Assembly (NCBI GenBank): GCA_030549495.1
Contig: JAUIRK010001006.1
Span: 873,166-937,165, forward strand
DNA: 64,000 nucleotides
Origin: Nectonema munidae
Lineage: Eukaryota; Nematomorpha; Nectonematoida; Nectonematidae
Direction: 5' to 3'
Both the position numbers and the translations under genes were made by a program. Shown here piece by piece: positions 10,904 through 22,955 of the stretch (position 1 is the first letter of the stretch; each line of letters begins with the position of its first letter). The notes beneath the pieces are model-generated. The model was not told the origin of the DNA and ran no database searches. It saw nothing but the letters and a program-made list of their open reading frames with translations.

Positions 10904-11219
10904 TTCACAATTATTTTTCTATACCCGATACTGAATACAGGATACGTTTTATATTCTTGTTTATTTTATCTCTATTAAATTATTTCAAATTAATTATTTT
11001 ATCTGTTAATTTTTTTATCACTTTTAAATAATTTTAAATTATTGATGATGAAATTGAAGAAAAAGATAATTACAATGATATTACAATTACAAGATATTAA
11101 TTTTTATTTTGTTTAAAAATTTTAAATATTTGTTTCATTTATAAAATAACTGCCTTTCAAAAAATAATTCTTCAAAAAACTAAATAAAATTAAAATATAG
11201 CTATTTTTATTGAAATAAG

Positions 11220-11665
11220 TTGTGATATTTGGCAAAACGTTCATATGCCAAACCGTTTTACGAAAAATAGTCTTATGAAAAAAGCGTAAAAGAGTCTAAA
11301 AAATTGAAAAAACGGTTTTATAAAACAATAGTGCTAATTGATCTGCATAAATAGAGTAAATGGTCTATGGCAAGAATTGTATTATAAAAATAGAGCAAAT
11401 TTTTAATGGAAAGAATTGTCTTATAAAAATAGGACTGGAAGTTTTATAAAAATAATAGAGCGCATTCTCTTATAAAAATAATGGGGCAAATTGAGCATGA
11501 GGCAAATCGTCTTATGAAAATTATGAGGCGAATTATTTTATGAAAATAATGGGGCAAATTGTTTTATGAAAATAGTTAGGCGAATTGTCCATGAGACAAA
11601 ATGTCTTATGAAAATAATGGGGCGAATTGTCTTATAAAAAGAACGGGCCGAAATGTCTGAGGACC
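11220..11665. repeat. Minisatellite-rich element end, GGACATTTCGCCCC family
   Basis: Many degenerate copies of TTATGAAAATAATGGGGCGAATTGTC follow one another. The right end, GAAATGTCTGAGGACC, is the complement of the left end of the 5639-5954 element. The left boundary is not clear. Copies become more uniform to the right, as if the array grew from the terminus inward. Confidence 0.5.
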
Positions 11666-11790
11666 TTTTAAAGGATTGCTTAAATATTTGGTCTCCCGTG
11701 GTATTTCCAGACCACTAATTTTGAAAATTGCAACAAGAAAATTTCGCCCCCCCCCCCCCAATAATTTTGAGGATGTGCGCCCCTGTTTCA
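11666..11790 (+). repeat. Fragment of the composite repeat right end
   Basis: The stretch from AAAGGATTGC through TTTGGTCTCCCGTGGTATTTCC to ATGTGCGCCCCTG matches 7590-7693 closely, with a longer poly-C tract. It directly abuts the minisatellite element on its left and the hAT-like gene remnant on its right. Confidence 0.6.
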
Positions 11791-11799
11791 AAGATATTT

Positions 11800-13085
11800 G
11801 AAATACTTGTGAGTTTTTCAGAGAGAACAAAGCGAGATAATAAAGATTTCAGATTTGAAAAGCATGAATGAAGAAAAGCTATCAAAGGTTTATCCGATTG
11901 AAAAACTTTGAAAAAAGGTTCGAAATCTGAAAATACTGAGTTGAAAAAGGCCAGTTTGGTTTTGTGTAAATTGTCACCAAAGAGATGTTTGCCGTTGTTA
12001 GCAGGTTTAGCGTTGGGGAGTTTTTTTTGCAAATTAACAAAGTTTTCAAACTATCATAAATAGAAATAACTCTTTCGACATGATACGTTTACAGCCCAGA
12101 GGACGGGACAATGTTTGATGGGGAACTTGGAGCAGCCTGTGATTTGAGTGAAATCTGATCTGCGTGCAGGTGAATCATTGAAAAGATAGTAAGTAAATGT
12201 CGCGTAAAAACGTATTAATATTCCATGTTGATGAATTCATACGCGTTCTCAGAGCGCCATGCAGGACATGAAGTCCACATACTCCTATACTTATGAGTTG
12301 CAAATTCAAAAATCGCAAATTAACGTTTGGACCATCCATTGAAACTTGCAAAAGATTGTTTGTGAAAATAGGTTTCTAAATAGGATTAATATTTTCCAAT
12401 ATTGACTTGCTGATACATGACCAAGGAAAGGGCTGTCAAAATATTGTGAGCACACCAAGTCCCTTTTTTCCAGTCATAATATCTCACAAACACACCCAGC
12501 TGATTTTTTGAGATACCCTATTCAACGCCTCGTCAAAGCAAATAACAAAATCCCCACAGCTCTTGATTTTAGTAGTCAAAATATCATTGAAATAAGGACT
12601 GAGGCCATAACTGCTGATATATCCACATTTGAAACAAGAAGCTAATTTCGAATCTATAAACATCAATTTGAAAGTTTCACTGATGGATGAACAGGAGTTA
12701 ATCGAAAAATTGGACTGAATCAACAAAAGGAACCCATAAAATTTCAGACCTAGTCAAATCTTCTTTGCATACCCCTAGATCTTTTATATTAGAGATTTTA
12801 GTTGCAACAGGCGGGGTTTTAAAGTTCACTGATATTTCTTCTTGGGCAGAAGCTTGCGAGACTGGGGGAGTACTTTTGGCAAAACTCAAAATAGATGGCT
12901 GACCTTGCTTTGCTTCAAAAAGGGTATTATGATTTTGCTTTTCATATGGGAATTCAGGACGACTCATCCCTTATTACCGAGTGAAATAGACTTTTGCAGA
13001 TCATACAATACGCCTCTCTATTGCTACCTTCTTTTTTTCGACAGCCAAGATGCAAATTGAGGTTCTATTTTTGGATCTAGCCATA
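11800..13085 (-). pseudogene. hAT-like transposase remnant with BED-type finger
   Basis: The minus strand starts with a finger-like segment (WLDPKIEPQFASWLSK, then EAYCMICKSLFHSV). It continues PSILSFAKSTPPVSQ, then FKCGYISSYGLSPYFNDIL with ICFDEALNR, then YYLFNDSPARRSDF and CSKFPIKHCPVLWAVN, ending near SKLTSISN-like sequence. I know this order (LAPYFxxxL, SFDESLN, APARR, RW) from a hAT-like protein family widespread in invertebrate genomes. Several frame changes and stops show it is dead, and the dimerisation end is not visible. It lies in intron 5, in the same direction as the host gene. Confidence 0.6.
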
Positions 13086-13129
13086 AATTATTAAAAAAGG
13101 TCGCTTGAGACATTAAAATTTCGGATTAC

Positions 13130-14400
13130 GGAAACAAACACATTATTTTATTTTCTAAAATAAAATTGAAATGTAATAACTAAAACTTAAATAATATTGA
13201 AAATTAAAATAACAGAAAAAATTGGGAAATAGAAAATTTATGGTAAGCCATTGAAATTTCCTGAGATTTTTGAAATTTGGGGCAACCCTGAAGTTGTAAA
13301 CTTGACCAAGTTTGGCCTCTTATCGCTTCCCTTTTCCTTTGGTTTAGCTCTTCTGTTGGAAAAATAATGATGACAGTATAATATCTTTCCACACTACGCT
13401 TTCTAATTCATTGTTATTTAACCTCTTGATTCTTTTTTGATTCTCTGTAAGTTTATTAGAGAACAATCTTTCACGCTATTTTTTCTCATGGTTGCAGTAG
13501 CTCTAAATCCATATTTTTTAAGATCCGTTAAAAGAAGAAAAAAATGTCAAAATACAATTAATGTTCAAAAGGATCTTAAATTACTTTGATACAATCTTTA
13601 ATAACTTTTGTACACAATGGGATCTTTTCATTATCAGTTTTACCTTGAAATATATAGACATAAAAAGGAATTCCAGATTTTCAAGATAAAACCCACAATT
13701 CATAACCGAATTGAATCAGCATTCCATTGATAAATTGTTTGTAGCTATGTCTACCAAAATATGGAAGCATTGATTCATCTATAGAAAGGCACTCTTCAAA
13801 AACACCAAAGTTCACCAGTTTTTCAACTTTTGTCATCTTTCTACTTGAAAGGTTAGAATTATCTGCTACGTGAAGAAAAGATTTAACTTCTAAGAATTCT
13901 TTTTCGGAACATCTTATATTATAACCAGATAAAAAAAATATTCCTAAAAAGTTTTGCAGTTCTTGATATTCTAAGGTAAAAGTAGCATGGTTTTGACATT
14001 TTTTGCATATAATAATGTTTGATTCAAAATAAAATCAAATATATCTTCAAAAAAAGCGAAAGATTTGCCATTCATTTTGAAGATTCAAATCTGAACATTT
14101 TTCTATAACTTTCTGATAACAATTATTCTTTTCTGTTGGTATAAATTCATAAAAACTTTCTTTTTTACAACTATTATTTTTCGATCTGTAATGCTTTTCA
14201 TCGCTTTCCGAAATATTATCGTTTTCATAGAACACATCAACTTCGCCACAAATTTCTTCGGGAATACGTTGATTTTCAAAATTATATTCACCAATATCTT
14301 CATGTTTTTATTATCATTTGGTGGCCCTGTGAGCATTGCATCAAACTTTTCTAATTTAGAAATTTTAATTTGATCAAATGAATCTTGTAAAAATAATTTT
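13130..14400 (-). pseudogene. piggyBac transposase remnant
   Basis: From right to left the minus strand gives an acidic N-terminus (AMLTGPPNDNKN, GEVDVFYENDNISESDE), then FLGIFFLSGYN, then the piggyBac signature LSIDESMLPYFGRHSYKQFI followed by FGYELWVL. Farther on are YVYIFQGK, then YGFRATATMRKN, matching GxRATGTxRxNR of the family. At least three frame breaks separate these parts. The Cys-rich C-terminus is not seen. The copy lies in intron 5 in the gene's orientation. Confidence 0.75.
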
Positions 14401-15670
14401 TTTGAATATTTTCATTCATATCTAAAAATTTATTGTATATAATAATTTCACATATAAAGACCAATCACTACATTTGTAGTCGTAAACATAAAAACTGGAA
14501 AAAATACCTTAATTTTTCAAGTATAATATTTTTAAGTAATTTGAAGATTTCTTATACCTTTTTTAAATATTTATATCACTTAACAGTTTGAAAAAAAATA
14601 AATGGTAGAATAAAGAAGTAAAGATAACAAGTCAAAAAGAAAAAATATGTTAAAATTACAAAATATTTTGTAATTAAAAAATAAATATATATAAAAAAAG
14701 CTGATATATTTTTATTTATCTTTATTTAAATTTATTTATCAAATTTTGAAACTTAGACTTTTTTAATTTCTATATATTTATTTTTTGTGTTACCACTACA
14801 ATAGCTCTTATAAACTATAGTATTTCAAAGAAGACTCCATCAGATATTTTTTTAAGTTTGCAATAATCGTTTTGAAACGACTTCAAGCAAACTAATTAAA
14901 GGTTTATATTTTGAAAATATTGATAAAATTCTTATAACTTGTTTCAAATGTTATCATAGCATACCTGATTTAAGAGTTGATGGCCAAATGATACTAGAAA
15001 AAGTGAAAAAATTTGTCTAATATTTGTGTTATGATAATGAAGGTTCAATTTCTCAGGGGGATTGATAGGTTCAAAAAAAGTTATGTTATTTAAAAAAAAT
15101 TTAATTTGGTTAGCTTGAAATTCCAAATCAAGCTTTGATAACAGATTGGTTTCAAAAAGAAATGCAAAATGCTTCTGGAGTATGAAAAGAGTCTTGGGCC
15201 GGTATGCTTTTTCTTACTCGCAAAAATATAACCCGCTTCCTCCCACAATAAATTTTTTTGCGCGCGGTTCCCGTTCAACACTTTTACCCGCAAATTTATA
15301 AAAGTATTTCTTGTGAAAAACTAACATACACACCAAAAAACAGCCATACAAATGAAGCTAAACAAAATTTCTTAAACTGAATGATTTATTGAAAAATGAA
15401 TTTTTATTTACAGAGCTGTTCGGTTAATTCAAGTTTATATGATCCGTGTCTCTATGAGAGATAATAATTTTGAAATGTCATGTGTCTATTCTTTGGAAGA
15501 AGATTAATTCCTATATTTAAAAAATACTATTCTTACGATTCGCGGTACATTATTGTTCACATTTTTGATATATTTAAATTAGTAAGATTGGTAATCCCTA
15601 TAAACACTATTATTAAATATTGTGGGAAAAGATAAAAGGGTTGATGATAAAACAGAAAAATATTTACTAC
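14401..15670. other. Intron 5, left-hand AT-rich part
   Basis: Very AT-rich sequence with only short open frames. No motif, SINE head or terminal repeat could be supported up to the exon 5 donor at 15670. Confidence 0.4.
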
Positions 15671-15877
15671 TTTGCCGGCTTGGCCACTATTGATGGTGTA
15701 GTCATAGCTGGATTTAAAATTCCAAACATTAGTCAAAAGATTGCCATTGTTACTCTGGTTAGGAAAACAAAGGCTATCTGCTGCCGTCCCCGGTTCATTA
15801 CTGTTGCGCCACACATTCGTGCCGTTATCAAGTTGAGAGGAAGGCGAATGAGGAGGGCCATTCTTTCCATAAAACGG
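15671..15877 (-). CDS. GW182/TNRC6-like gene, exon 5
   Basis: The acceptor TTTTTAG|CCG and the donor GGCAAA|GTAGTA bound exactly 69 codons in phase 0 at both ends. The peptide begins PFYGKNGPPHSPSSQLDNG and includes DNGTNVWRNSNEPG, the second GTx(I/V)W motif, then LLTNVWNFKSS. It is open throughout and lacks repeats. Composition (Asn, Ser, Pro, isolated Trp) is continuous with exons 4 and 6. Confidence 0.65.
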
Positions 15878-16159
15878 CTAAAAACATGAAATGCTTCAGA
15901 AAACACTCGATCTAACAGAAAAATTCTTAAATTGAAGTAAAATTAGTTGACCAGCTAACATTTATTTTTACCAAGTACTATAAATTGCCTCAGGGTTAGG
16001 ATTATCTATTTAATCTTACGGTATCGTAATAATGAAATATTTTGCTAGTTTTGTAGATATATTGCATGGAAATGATTTTCAAGTAAAAACATTTATTAAA
16101 TAAATCCATTGTGATTCATTCATGGAAAACAAGATAAAATGGTAAGTTTTTTAAGCCCT

Positions 16160-17480
16160 GCTATTTCTTTTTCTTTGGGAGCTCTCTTTTTAGGTTCCAA
16201 CAGAAATCAGCTAACATAGCTGGGCTCCATTTTCCTTTGTATCTAGTTTCCATCATGCAAATTTGCTGATGGAAGCTTTTTCCGTGTTCATCACTCACAT
16301 CTGCTGCGTTTTGGGGGAAAAAGGATAGGTGCGAGTGCAAGAAATGTAATTTCAAGGACATTTTACATCCTAGTTTGTGGTAGGAATCAATTTAGCTTTC
16401 AACCAAGATTTCCCTCTGAGATTCTTGATGATTCCCTAAAAGGTCATTGCAAACATTTTTGAACGAAACCCAGGCATTCAGCTCCTTTTCATCCATTTGT
16501 AATTCAAAATGTGATCAAAAAATAGTTTGTGTATTTGAGGGCCTACAAATATGCCTTCTTTGATTTTCCCACCACTTATTTTGGGGAAAAGTTTTTTCAT
16601 GATCACAAGGGCTTTTGTGAATTGCTTCATCAACCCTAGATTTATATGCAAAGGTGGTAAAATAACATTTTCTTTTTTAACTAGCGGTTGATTTATAACA
16701 TTGTAAAATGTTGGGATAATGCAATCCCTCGGTGGCCATTCTGTACAAAGATAATGTTCGGCTCTGGTTTGGCTATCCCATTTGCAAAGCACATGAATTT
16801 AGTATAACCTGTTTGAAAGCCATTCAAAATTGCAACTACTTTTAGATCAGCGCAAATGAGCTATACGTGATCTGTGTATTTGATTTTTTTCAAAATGAAA
16901 GCCAAATTTTCCTAAGTTCAATTAAAATTATTGCTATAGGAACTGAAGGCAGTTTGTTTCCTGTGTAACAAAACTGCATTTATACTATAGAGAGCCATCG
17001 ATGAACAACTTCCATTCTGTGGCCTCATACTTTATAAGTCTAGAAGCAAGAAGCCGAGTAGACTCTTTGGTAAGTTTAAGGTCCCGAACAAGATCACAAA
17101 GGCGAACTTGATTGACAAATAAAGGTTTTTTTCGGAACAAGCTGGGGCTGATGTGATATATCTTGTGTTTCGGAATCATCAAGTGAGTCCTCGCTTTCAG
17201 AAGAGAACGTTAGTGGTGGGTTAGGTACTGGTATATGTTCAGAATGGGGTACCGGTTTTATGGCTGAATCCAAATTAGGGTACACTAATCCTTTCTTTCC
17301 TTTTTTGTTGCAACCTATACAAAAAAATATATTCTGTTTTAAATAAACGCAACATAAACTAGAAAATCATAAAAACTAACCATCAATATTAGTGAAGCAA
17401 AAGTAAAAATCTGATGAATGATCCTTGGGTTCACGCCATATCATCGGTACCCCAAAGCCTAAACCTTTTCTTTTACAACA
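16160..17480 (-). pseudogene. Unnamed transposon-like family, copy 1, with its own intron
   Basis: On the minus strand: [20 protein letters not shown], then a GT..AG gap at about 17323-17376, then CNKKGKKGLVYPNLDSAIKP and VRLCDLVRDLKLTKES. Next are CKWDSQTRAEHYLC, VILPPLHINLGLMKQF, KIKEGIFVGPQI, LHFLHSHLSFFPQN, EHGKSFHQQICMMETRYKGK and MLADFCWNLKRE. I recognise this order from a protein family that recurs in many arthropod and cnidarian genomes, probably mobile, but I cannot name its superfamily. Several frame breaks make it inactive. A second, shortened copy lies at 19550-20040. Confidence 0.6.
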
Positions 17481-17959
17481 AACCTATGAGGCTAGAGCAC
17501 TCGAGCATTTAACGCAGCAGATGTGAGGAGCCCAGTTTTTATCCTGATCTCCAACTTCACACAGAAAAATAACTTTTATAAAGCCTTTTAACTCTCTGAG
17601 TGATTCTCCTCCTGTATTTATTGAGAGTTAGCTCCCCGCAAATGAAACAAATTTATCAGCTAAATTTTAACAATTCCTTGCCATTATTCTCAGTATATTA
17701 TAAAAAATGTTTCAAAATTCTTAAAAAAAAGTTAGAAAAAATTTATTTTATGAAAAAAATCAAAGAAAATATGAAAAAAAATAATAATTTCATGTGTAGA
17801 AATAGAAATTGTGTTCTAAGTGTAGTATTTTACAAATCAGCCATTTAGGCAGAACTGGAGGGTATACGGGAAAAAGCATTATGATTTTCGTATTCTACAC
17901 AAAATTTGGTATCGGAAAATGATAATCTGGTTGCCGTATTTTTTTCATCGTCGTTCAGT

Positions 17960-18690
17960 TTGCTATCCCGATCAAGGTGCAATCACCGATTCCGTTGTTA
18001 TTCTAATTTAGCCAGAATATAAGCACCTGCTTTCGAGCTACTTTCATAGCAAGTAAAACTCTTAATATACAAGCCCTATCAGGAACATACTGGGTGAAGA
18101 AACACAAAGAAACCATTAACAAATGCATATAAAGCTATAACACGTCCAATCGTAGCCTACGGTTCCACAATATGGGGGCATTAAACAAAACTTTTCAAAC
18201 TACAAAAACACAGCTCTCCGATTGGGTACAGGTCATAAATGTGACAACAGACAACACAAACACTTATCTTACCTCTACAAGACCACATTAACATACACAT
18301 CTCTACTCTCAAAGCGAAAGCCACCAACCTCCTTCACAACCTCTACACTGCCAGCAAACCTCACAGACACATGAATAGCACACTAACAAAAACAACAGTT
18401 AACACAAATACAACACATACATCACTGAACTCATCAACCAAACTATCCACACAGAAGCGGTCACCAATTACCTCAAGCAAATGTACTCTCGCTCAATTAA
18501 GATCAAACAAATCCTCATTTCCCCTCGAATATTTACACAAAATCAGCCGCAAAACAAACCCCTAGTCTCACAGCCCTCTCTGCAAAACACACCCACACAA
18601 CACAGACATCCTCCTCAAACCAGCATTACATCATTAAATCCCATATCCCTCTATATACTAACATTACACATATATTTAGATATTTAAAAA
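17960..18690 (+). pseudogene. Jockey-like LINE, 3' fragment
   Basis: Translated pieces in shifting frames read ALSGTYWVKKHKETINKCI, AYGSTIWGH, FKLQKHSSPIG and, near the end, KCTLAQLRSNKSSFPLEYL. In jockey-type elements the C-terminus beyond the reverse transcriptase reads LAGxxWGxxKETL, YAxPIW and TTLAQLRSGxSxxLNSYL in this order. The reverse transcriptase core is absent, so the copy is 5'-truncated. It ends in an ACAACA-rich tail near 18725. Antisense to the host gene in intron 4. Confidence 0.6.
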
Positions 18691-18898
18691 ATCTTATTTA
18701 TATGCAAGACCAACTACTACAACAACAGAAAAGTTTTGTACGAAAATTTGTATTATTCGTGGAATTCTCCTCCCCCTTCCAAATTTACCATGTGTTCTAG
18801 CGAAATAAAAATGCCTATTCGACTACAAAATGGCCCAAGGCTAATAATAACAAATTGGTTAAAAATAACTAGATTTTTTTGTGAAAAAAAGTATTTAC

Positions 18899-19075
18899 CA
18901 TTGGTGGCACGGGTAATTGTTGCTGTTGTATAGGAAACTGAGAAGCAAAATTTTGAGTAGGACTACTCAAAGTCGAGTCAATGGCTGAAGGAGGAGGATT
19001 AAAGGAGCGCATAAACATGTTCCAAGATCTACCTGCATCATTCAACTCATTTCTAACTGGCTGTTGTGTTATTTG
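18899..19075 (-). CDS. GW182/TNRC6-like gene, exon 4
   Basis: The acceptor TCTTTTAG|CAAATA and the donor CCAATG|GTAAATAC flank 59 codons, phase 0 at both ends. The peptide includes NDAGRSWNMFMRSFNPPPS and ends with a Gln/Pro-rich run, PIQQQQLPVPPM. A single Trp sits in a Ser/Gly/Asn context as in the other exons. Phase 0 at its start does not match exon 2's phase-1 donor, so at least one exon (exon 3) must lie between them. Confidence 0.65.
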
Positions 19076-19549
19076 CTAAAAGATTTAATGGATATAAAGT
19101 CAATATTTATGTTTAGCAGTAAACAATTTTTGAAAAGCTTTTTAATTTCATTAGTTAAATCATTTTATTAGTTTAGTTGAAAGTTTTAATAAATTGACCA
19201 TAAATTATTATAGATGCAAAACAGGCGCTTTATTATATAACTTTGGGTAGACGAGTAGTTAGAGAGTAAGTAAATTCCATTGCAAAATATTTTGCTCCAC
19301 AACTATTTCACCATGATAATCTTTTGGTTTGGTTAGCTCAACTTTTTTCGCAATTCAGAGTTGTTTCAGAATTTATTTATTTTTTTGAATTTTTTGTTTT
19401 CATCACTTCATATACAACTTTATTTATGTTTATCAGTGTTCAAAAAGATTTTTTGTTTAGAAATAATTAAATATGTATAAAAAGTGTTTAAACGACTTAG
19501 ATAGGTTTTGTTATATTCGCTGTGAGGTCACGTTTCCTGGCCATGTGTC

Positions 19550-20040
19550 GAAATTGACCAAGTTTGTCTAAAAATACAATCATGCATATTTTGGGGTGAA
19601 ACTGGGCGAACAGGACAAGCCGTTTGCACCGCTTGAAAGTTTGACAAGATGGAAAGCAACGGAACCTGCTTTTGGAATTCCTATGGTTTGGCATGAGCGG
19701 AAGGATCATTGCACAGATTGCTATTTTTGCTTGAAAAATATTTTTTGCATGGAGTTTTTTCAAGTCATTAATCGAAAATTTCTTGGGCAACCATCGAAGT
19801 AACAACTACAAGGTCATGGTTAAAAAACTTCTTCAGAAATATACTTGCCTCGGGCGAGAATGTCGTTGAAAATTCATTTTTTAGACGCTCATCTGGATGT
19901 TTTCCCAAAACTGCGGAGATTACAGCAAAGAGCAACATCAAGATATCCGAGTGATGGAAGAAAGATATCAAGGTGTGGAAGATGCTTGCCGACTATTGCT
20001 GGGCCTCAAACGTGATAATCCGAGGAGGTCCGAATAGAAT
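19550..20040 (+). pseudogene. Unnamed transposon-like family, copy 2, internally deleted
   Basis: The plus strand reads GVKLGEQDKPFAPL, then FGIPMVWHERKDHCTDCYFC, the N-terminal part matching copy 1 ([18 protein letters not shown]). Soon after it reads MSLKIHFLDAHLDVFPK and MLADYCWASN, which match copy 1's C-terminal LHFLHSHLSFFPQN and MLADFCWNL. The whole middle (LPPLHI, GIFVGPQI) is missing, so this is an internal deletion derivative in the opposite orientation. Confidence 0.6.
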
Positions 20041-20849
20041 AGAAAACCAATGAAAAGATCGTTTTTTGAATAAAATTAGAATTTTGAAACATTTTGATTG
20101 TTTTTATTTTCAAAAATCTTGTTTACTGTTTTGATTTGTATTAGTACTTTACATAGGTAATAATATTAAAGCCGTAAATTTAAAAAAATAAATTGACAAT
20201 AATTAAGAGCTAATTAAAAAAAACGGGTTTCATTTTCTGTTTTAGCATACAAAAAATATATAAAATCCATAGAGAAGCTTCTGACAGCAGAAAAAAAAAT
20301 TTAAATGCAGGACTGTGATAATTGATCCATTCAGGAAACGAAACAGCGATGAAATGCTGCAAGAAAAATAGAAAGTGGGTATAAAAAGATATCCCGTGTA
20401 GATGAGAAGTACGATAGTTATAAATTTTGGTTATGAGAGAAGAAATTAATGAAAAAAGCTATAAGAGATGGTACAAAGCAAGTACTGTGCATCACAAGAT
20501 ACAACGAAGGAGATAATTACCTTGCCAGTTTATCACATTAGTAGAGGAAGAAAAAATCAAATTATTGAACACCTTTATTTGGAAAAAAGTAAAATGCTGT
20601 TGAAGAGAACAAAAAGTAGTGAAACTACTGAAGAAGAGCCCGCTTTTGAGGATTTTGGATAAACGAATAACAAGGAGACGAAATCCTAGAGGAAAGGCAG
20701 TTTCATTTAGTTCATATATTTTTGGAAATTTTAAATATGGTATTACTATGAGAAAAATGTATTCTTTGCTTCCTTTTTGTCGTTAAAACAACAGCACAAA
20801 TGCGCCTTAGTCTAAGACATAGCGAGGGGTCGAAACTTATCTAGCTTTT

Positions 20850-21195
20850 TTAAAGGTATACCTTACATTTAAAAATTCTTAGCTAGATACAGTTTGAGCT
20901 TTAATTTTATTGATGTTTCTTGGTCAAATGTCTATATATTCATGTCCAAAAACGGATATACAAAGTCTAGGAAAGAATTTTTAAAAGCTCTTTCATTTCA
21001 ACTTGCTGAAAAACAAACAAAAGTTCGTTTAGAAAACTAAACTTCCAAAGGATGTAAGAGAAGCAGGAACACTTGTTGGATTTATTGAAATTGAAAAATC
21101 GGTAATTAAAAGAAAAAAACCGAATTGCGCAAAACCTTGTAAGTTTTGTAAGAAATCTTGTCGATCTATATGTCAGTATTTTTATCATAATAAAT
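20850..21195 (+). pseudogene. piggyBac C-terminal remnant
   Basis: Plus-strand reading frames give SFNFIDVSWSNVYIF, then KNGYTKSRKEFLKALSFQLA. After a stop comes KPCKFCKKSCRSICQY, a Cys-rich end. piggyBac transposases end with a helical segment of this kind (xSRxxFLxxLAxxL) followed by a C-terminal Cys finger. The catalytic core is absent. The sequence from 20040 to 20850 has only short frames that I do not recognise. Confidence 0.45.
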
Positions 21196-21624
21196 TTTTT
21201 TAAATTAATAATAAAAAAATGATAAGTATTATAATAAGCATATACCAAACATAAATCATCACTATACTATAAATTGTAGTATCCTGTCCTTAACAAAAGA
21301 ATTTTTTGCTGTACTGTTGAGGGTTAAAGAAAGTGTCAAAATTTCCTCTTTTAAAATTAAGAGAAGGAAGTGTACAAATAATGATATACAATTTTTCTTT
21401 ATGACTCTTTTTTGTTATTATATTTAACTATTAGAGGGCTTTCTGGCAAATGAGAGCCCGTGGAACAAAATTACTTATTAAACTAAAATTGTTCATGTTT
21501 TAATGAACTGTAAATGTTCTTAGTGCTAAAAAGTGTTTTGAGAATGATGAAAAAAATCTAAATTCGAGACACACAAAAATGTGAGAGTAATATTTTAAAA
21601 TATTTGATAAGTGTTAAAATTCAC

Positions 21625-21809
21625 CCATTTTTTCAAACTCTTGTAATCGTCTTGATAACTGTGTACACTCTTATCTTCAATGTTTTTGATTGAAGTAGTG
21701 CTGACGCCTCTAGGCATTGGACTCATCAGTGTTTCGTCCTGTCTGTAGGAAACGGAAAACGAGTTTTCAAGAACGACTGAAGGATTCTTCGATTTCCAGA
21801 TCTGAGTTC
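21625..21809 (-). CDS. GW182/TNRC6-like gene, exon 3 (boundaries less sure)
   Basis: A 185-nt open stretch starts after TTGTTTAAG|GA and can end at AAATGG|GTGAAT. It takes 2 bases from the phase-1 donor of exon 2 and ends in phase 0 for exon 4, so phases fit on both sides. The join gives AAGTQIWKSKNPSV, the first GTx(I/V)W motif, completed across the splice. This completion of a motif across the junction supports the acceptor. The donor is weaker; another donor upstream of DKSVHSYQDD is possible. Confidence 0.5.
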
Positions 21810-22955
21810 CTTAAACAATGAGTTGTTGGATCATAAAGAGTTAGCTAACAAGCCCCAACAAATACTAAACATATAAGATGTAATATGAAATTATATAAAC
21901 TCACGAAATAAAGTCTTTTCTAGTTTATATATCAAACTATTTGAAGGAATATGCATGTGCATCTAAAACGGGTTGCATGATAAGAATGTTCAACACTAGT
22001 CATGAAGTCAAATTTATTAAAAATCTAGGCAGAAGTGTCCATTAAAAACACAGTAATCATTAAACTAGATAAAATTCAACACGTGAAAATGTCTATAAGT
22101 TCGCTGAAAGCAAAGCGAGATAAACTGATTCCATAAAACTACTTTTCTATCAAAATGCAATAGCTATATAATCAATCTATAAATATAATATTATTATTAA
22201 TATAAGTTTTAAGGGAATTTTTTTATCTTTAGCTCAAGCTTAAGATTTTTTATTTATAATTATTTCAATTTGAGGTATTCGTCATTCTAACTGTATTTTT
22301 ATTGGGTTTGATGAAAAAAATAGAGTTCCCTGAGGTGCACCAGAAAAATGCTATATTGATTCTATTCCAGGCGACTCATATGATCATATTTATCAATTAA
22401 AATAAGTCAAGGAAGATGCAGAGTTGGCAAGAAAAGTACATGTGCAAAAAATGTAATGTAAGACTATGAAATAAAGATGATCTAATGAAAGAGGATCAAA
22501 CTATTTTGACAAATTTTTGAAACAAATTTTTTCCACATAAAACGCCCAATGTTCATAGGAACGTGCAAAAATTGCACTTAAGAATATTTTTGAATGTATA
22601 ATAAAATGATGACTATACTTTATTTTTGGGTTTTTCAAAAAAGAATATTTATGAAATTTGGTTAGGAAAACGTTGAAAGCATGATGAAAATAAGAATTTT
22701 AGATCCTTTGAATTCTTATTTGTATCAGATGTGTAATAGAATGTTAAGCCTTCCTTCTCTCAATAAAAAAGAAAGCAATTTCAAAATCAGTAAAAAATAC
22801 TAATATTATAATAATTATAAAATTTTTCAAGTTGAACTAAAGATAAAACATTTTCCTTAAATTTGAAAACATTTCACTAGAACCTAAAATGCTATTTAGT
22901 GTGTGTGTCTATGACATATAAAGGTTTGTTATCTCAGACATAGCTTACTCATTTG
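21810..22955. other. Intron 2, AT-rich part without recognised feature
   Basis: No repeat of the other families and no coding remnant could be supported between exon 3 and the composite repeat copy. Confidence 0.4.
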
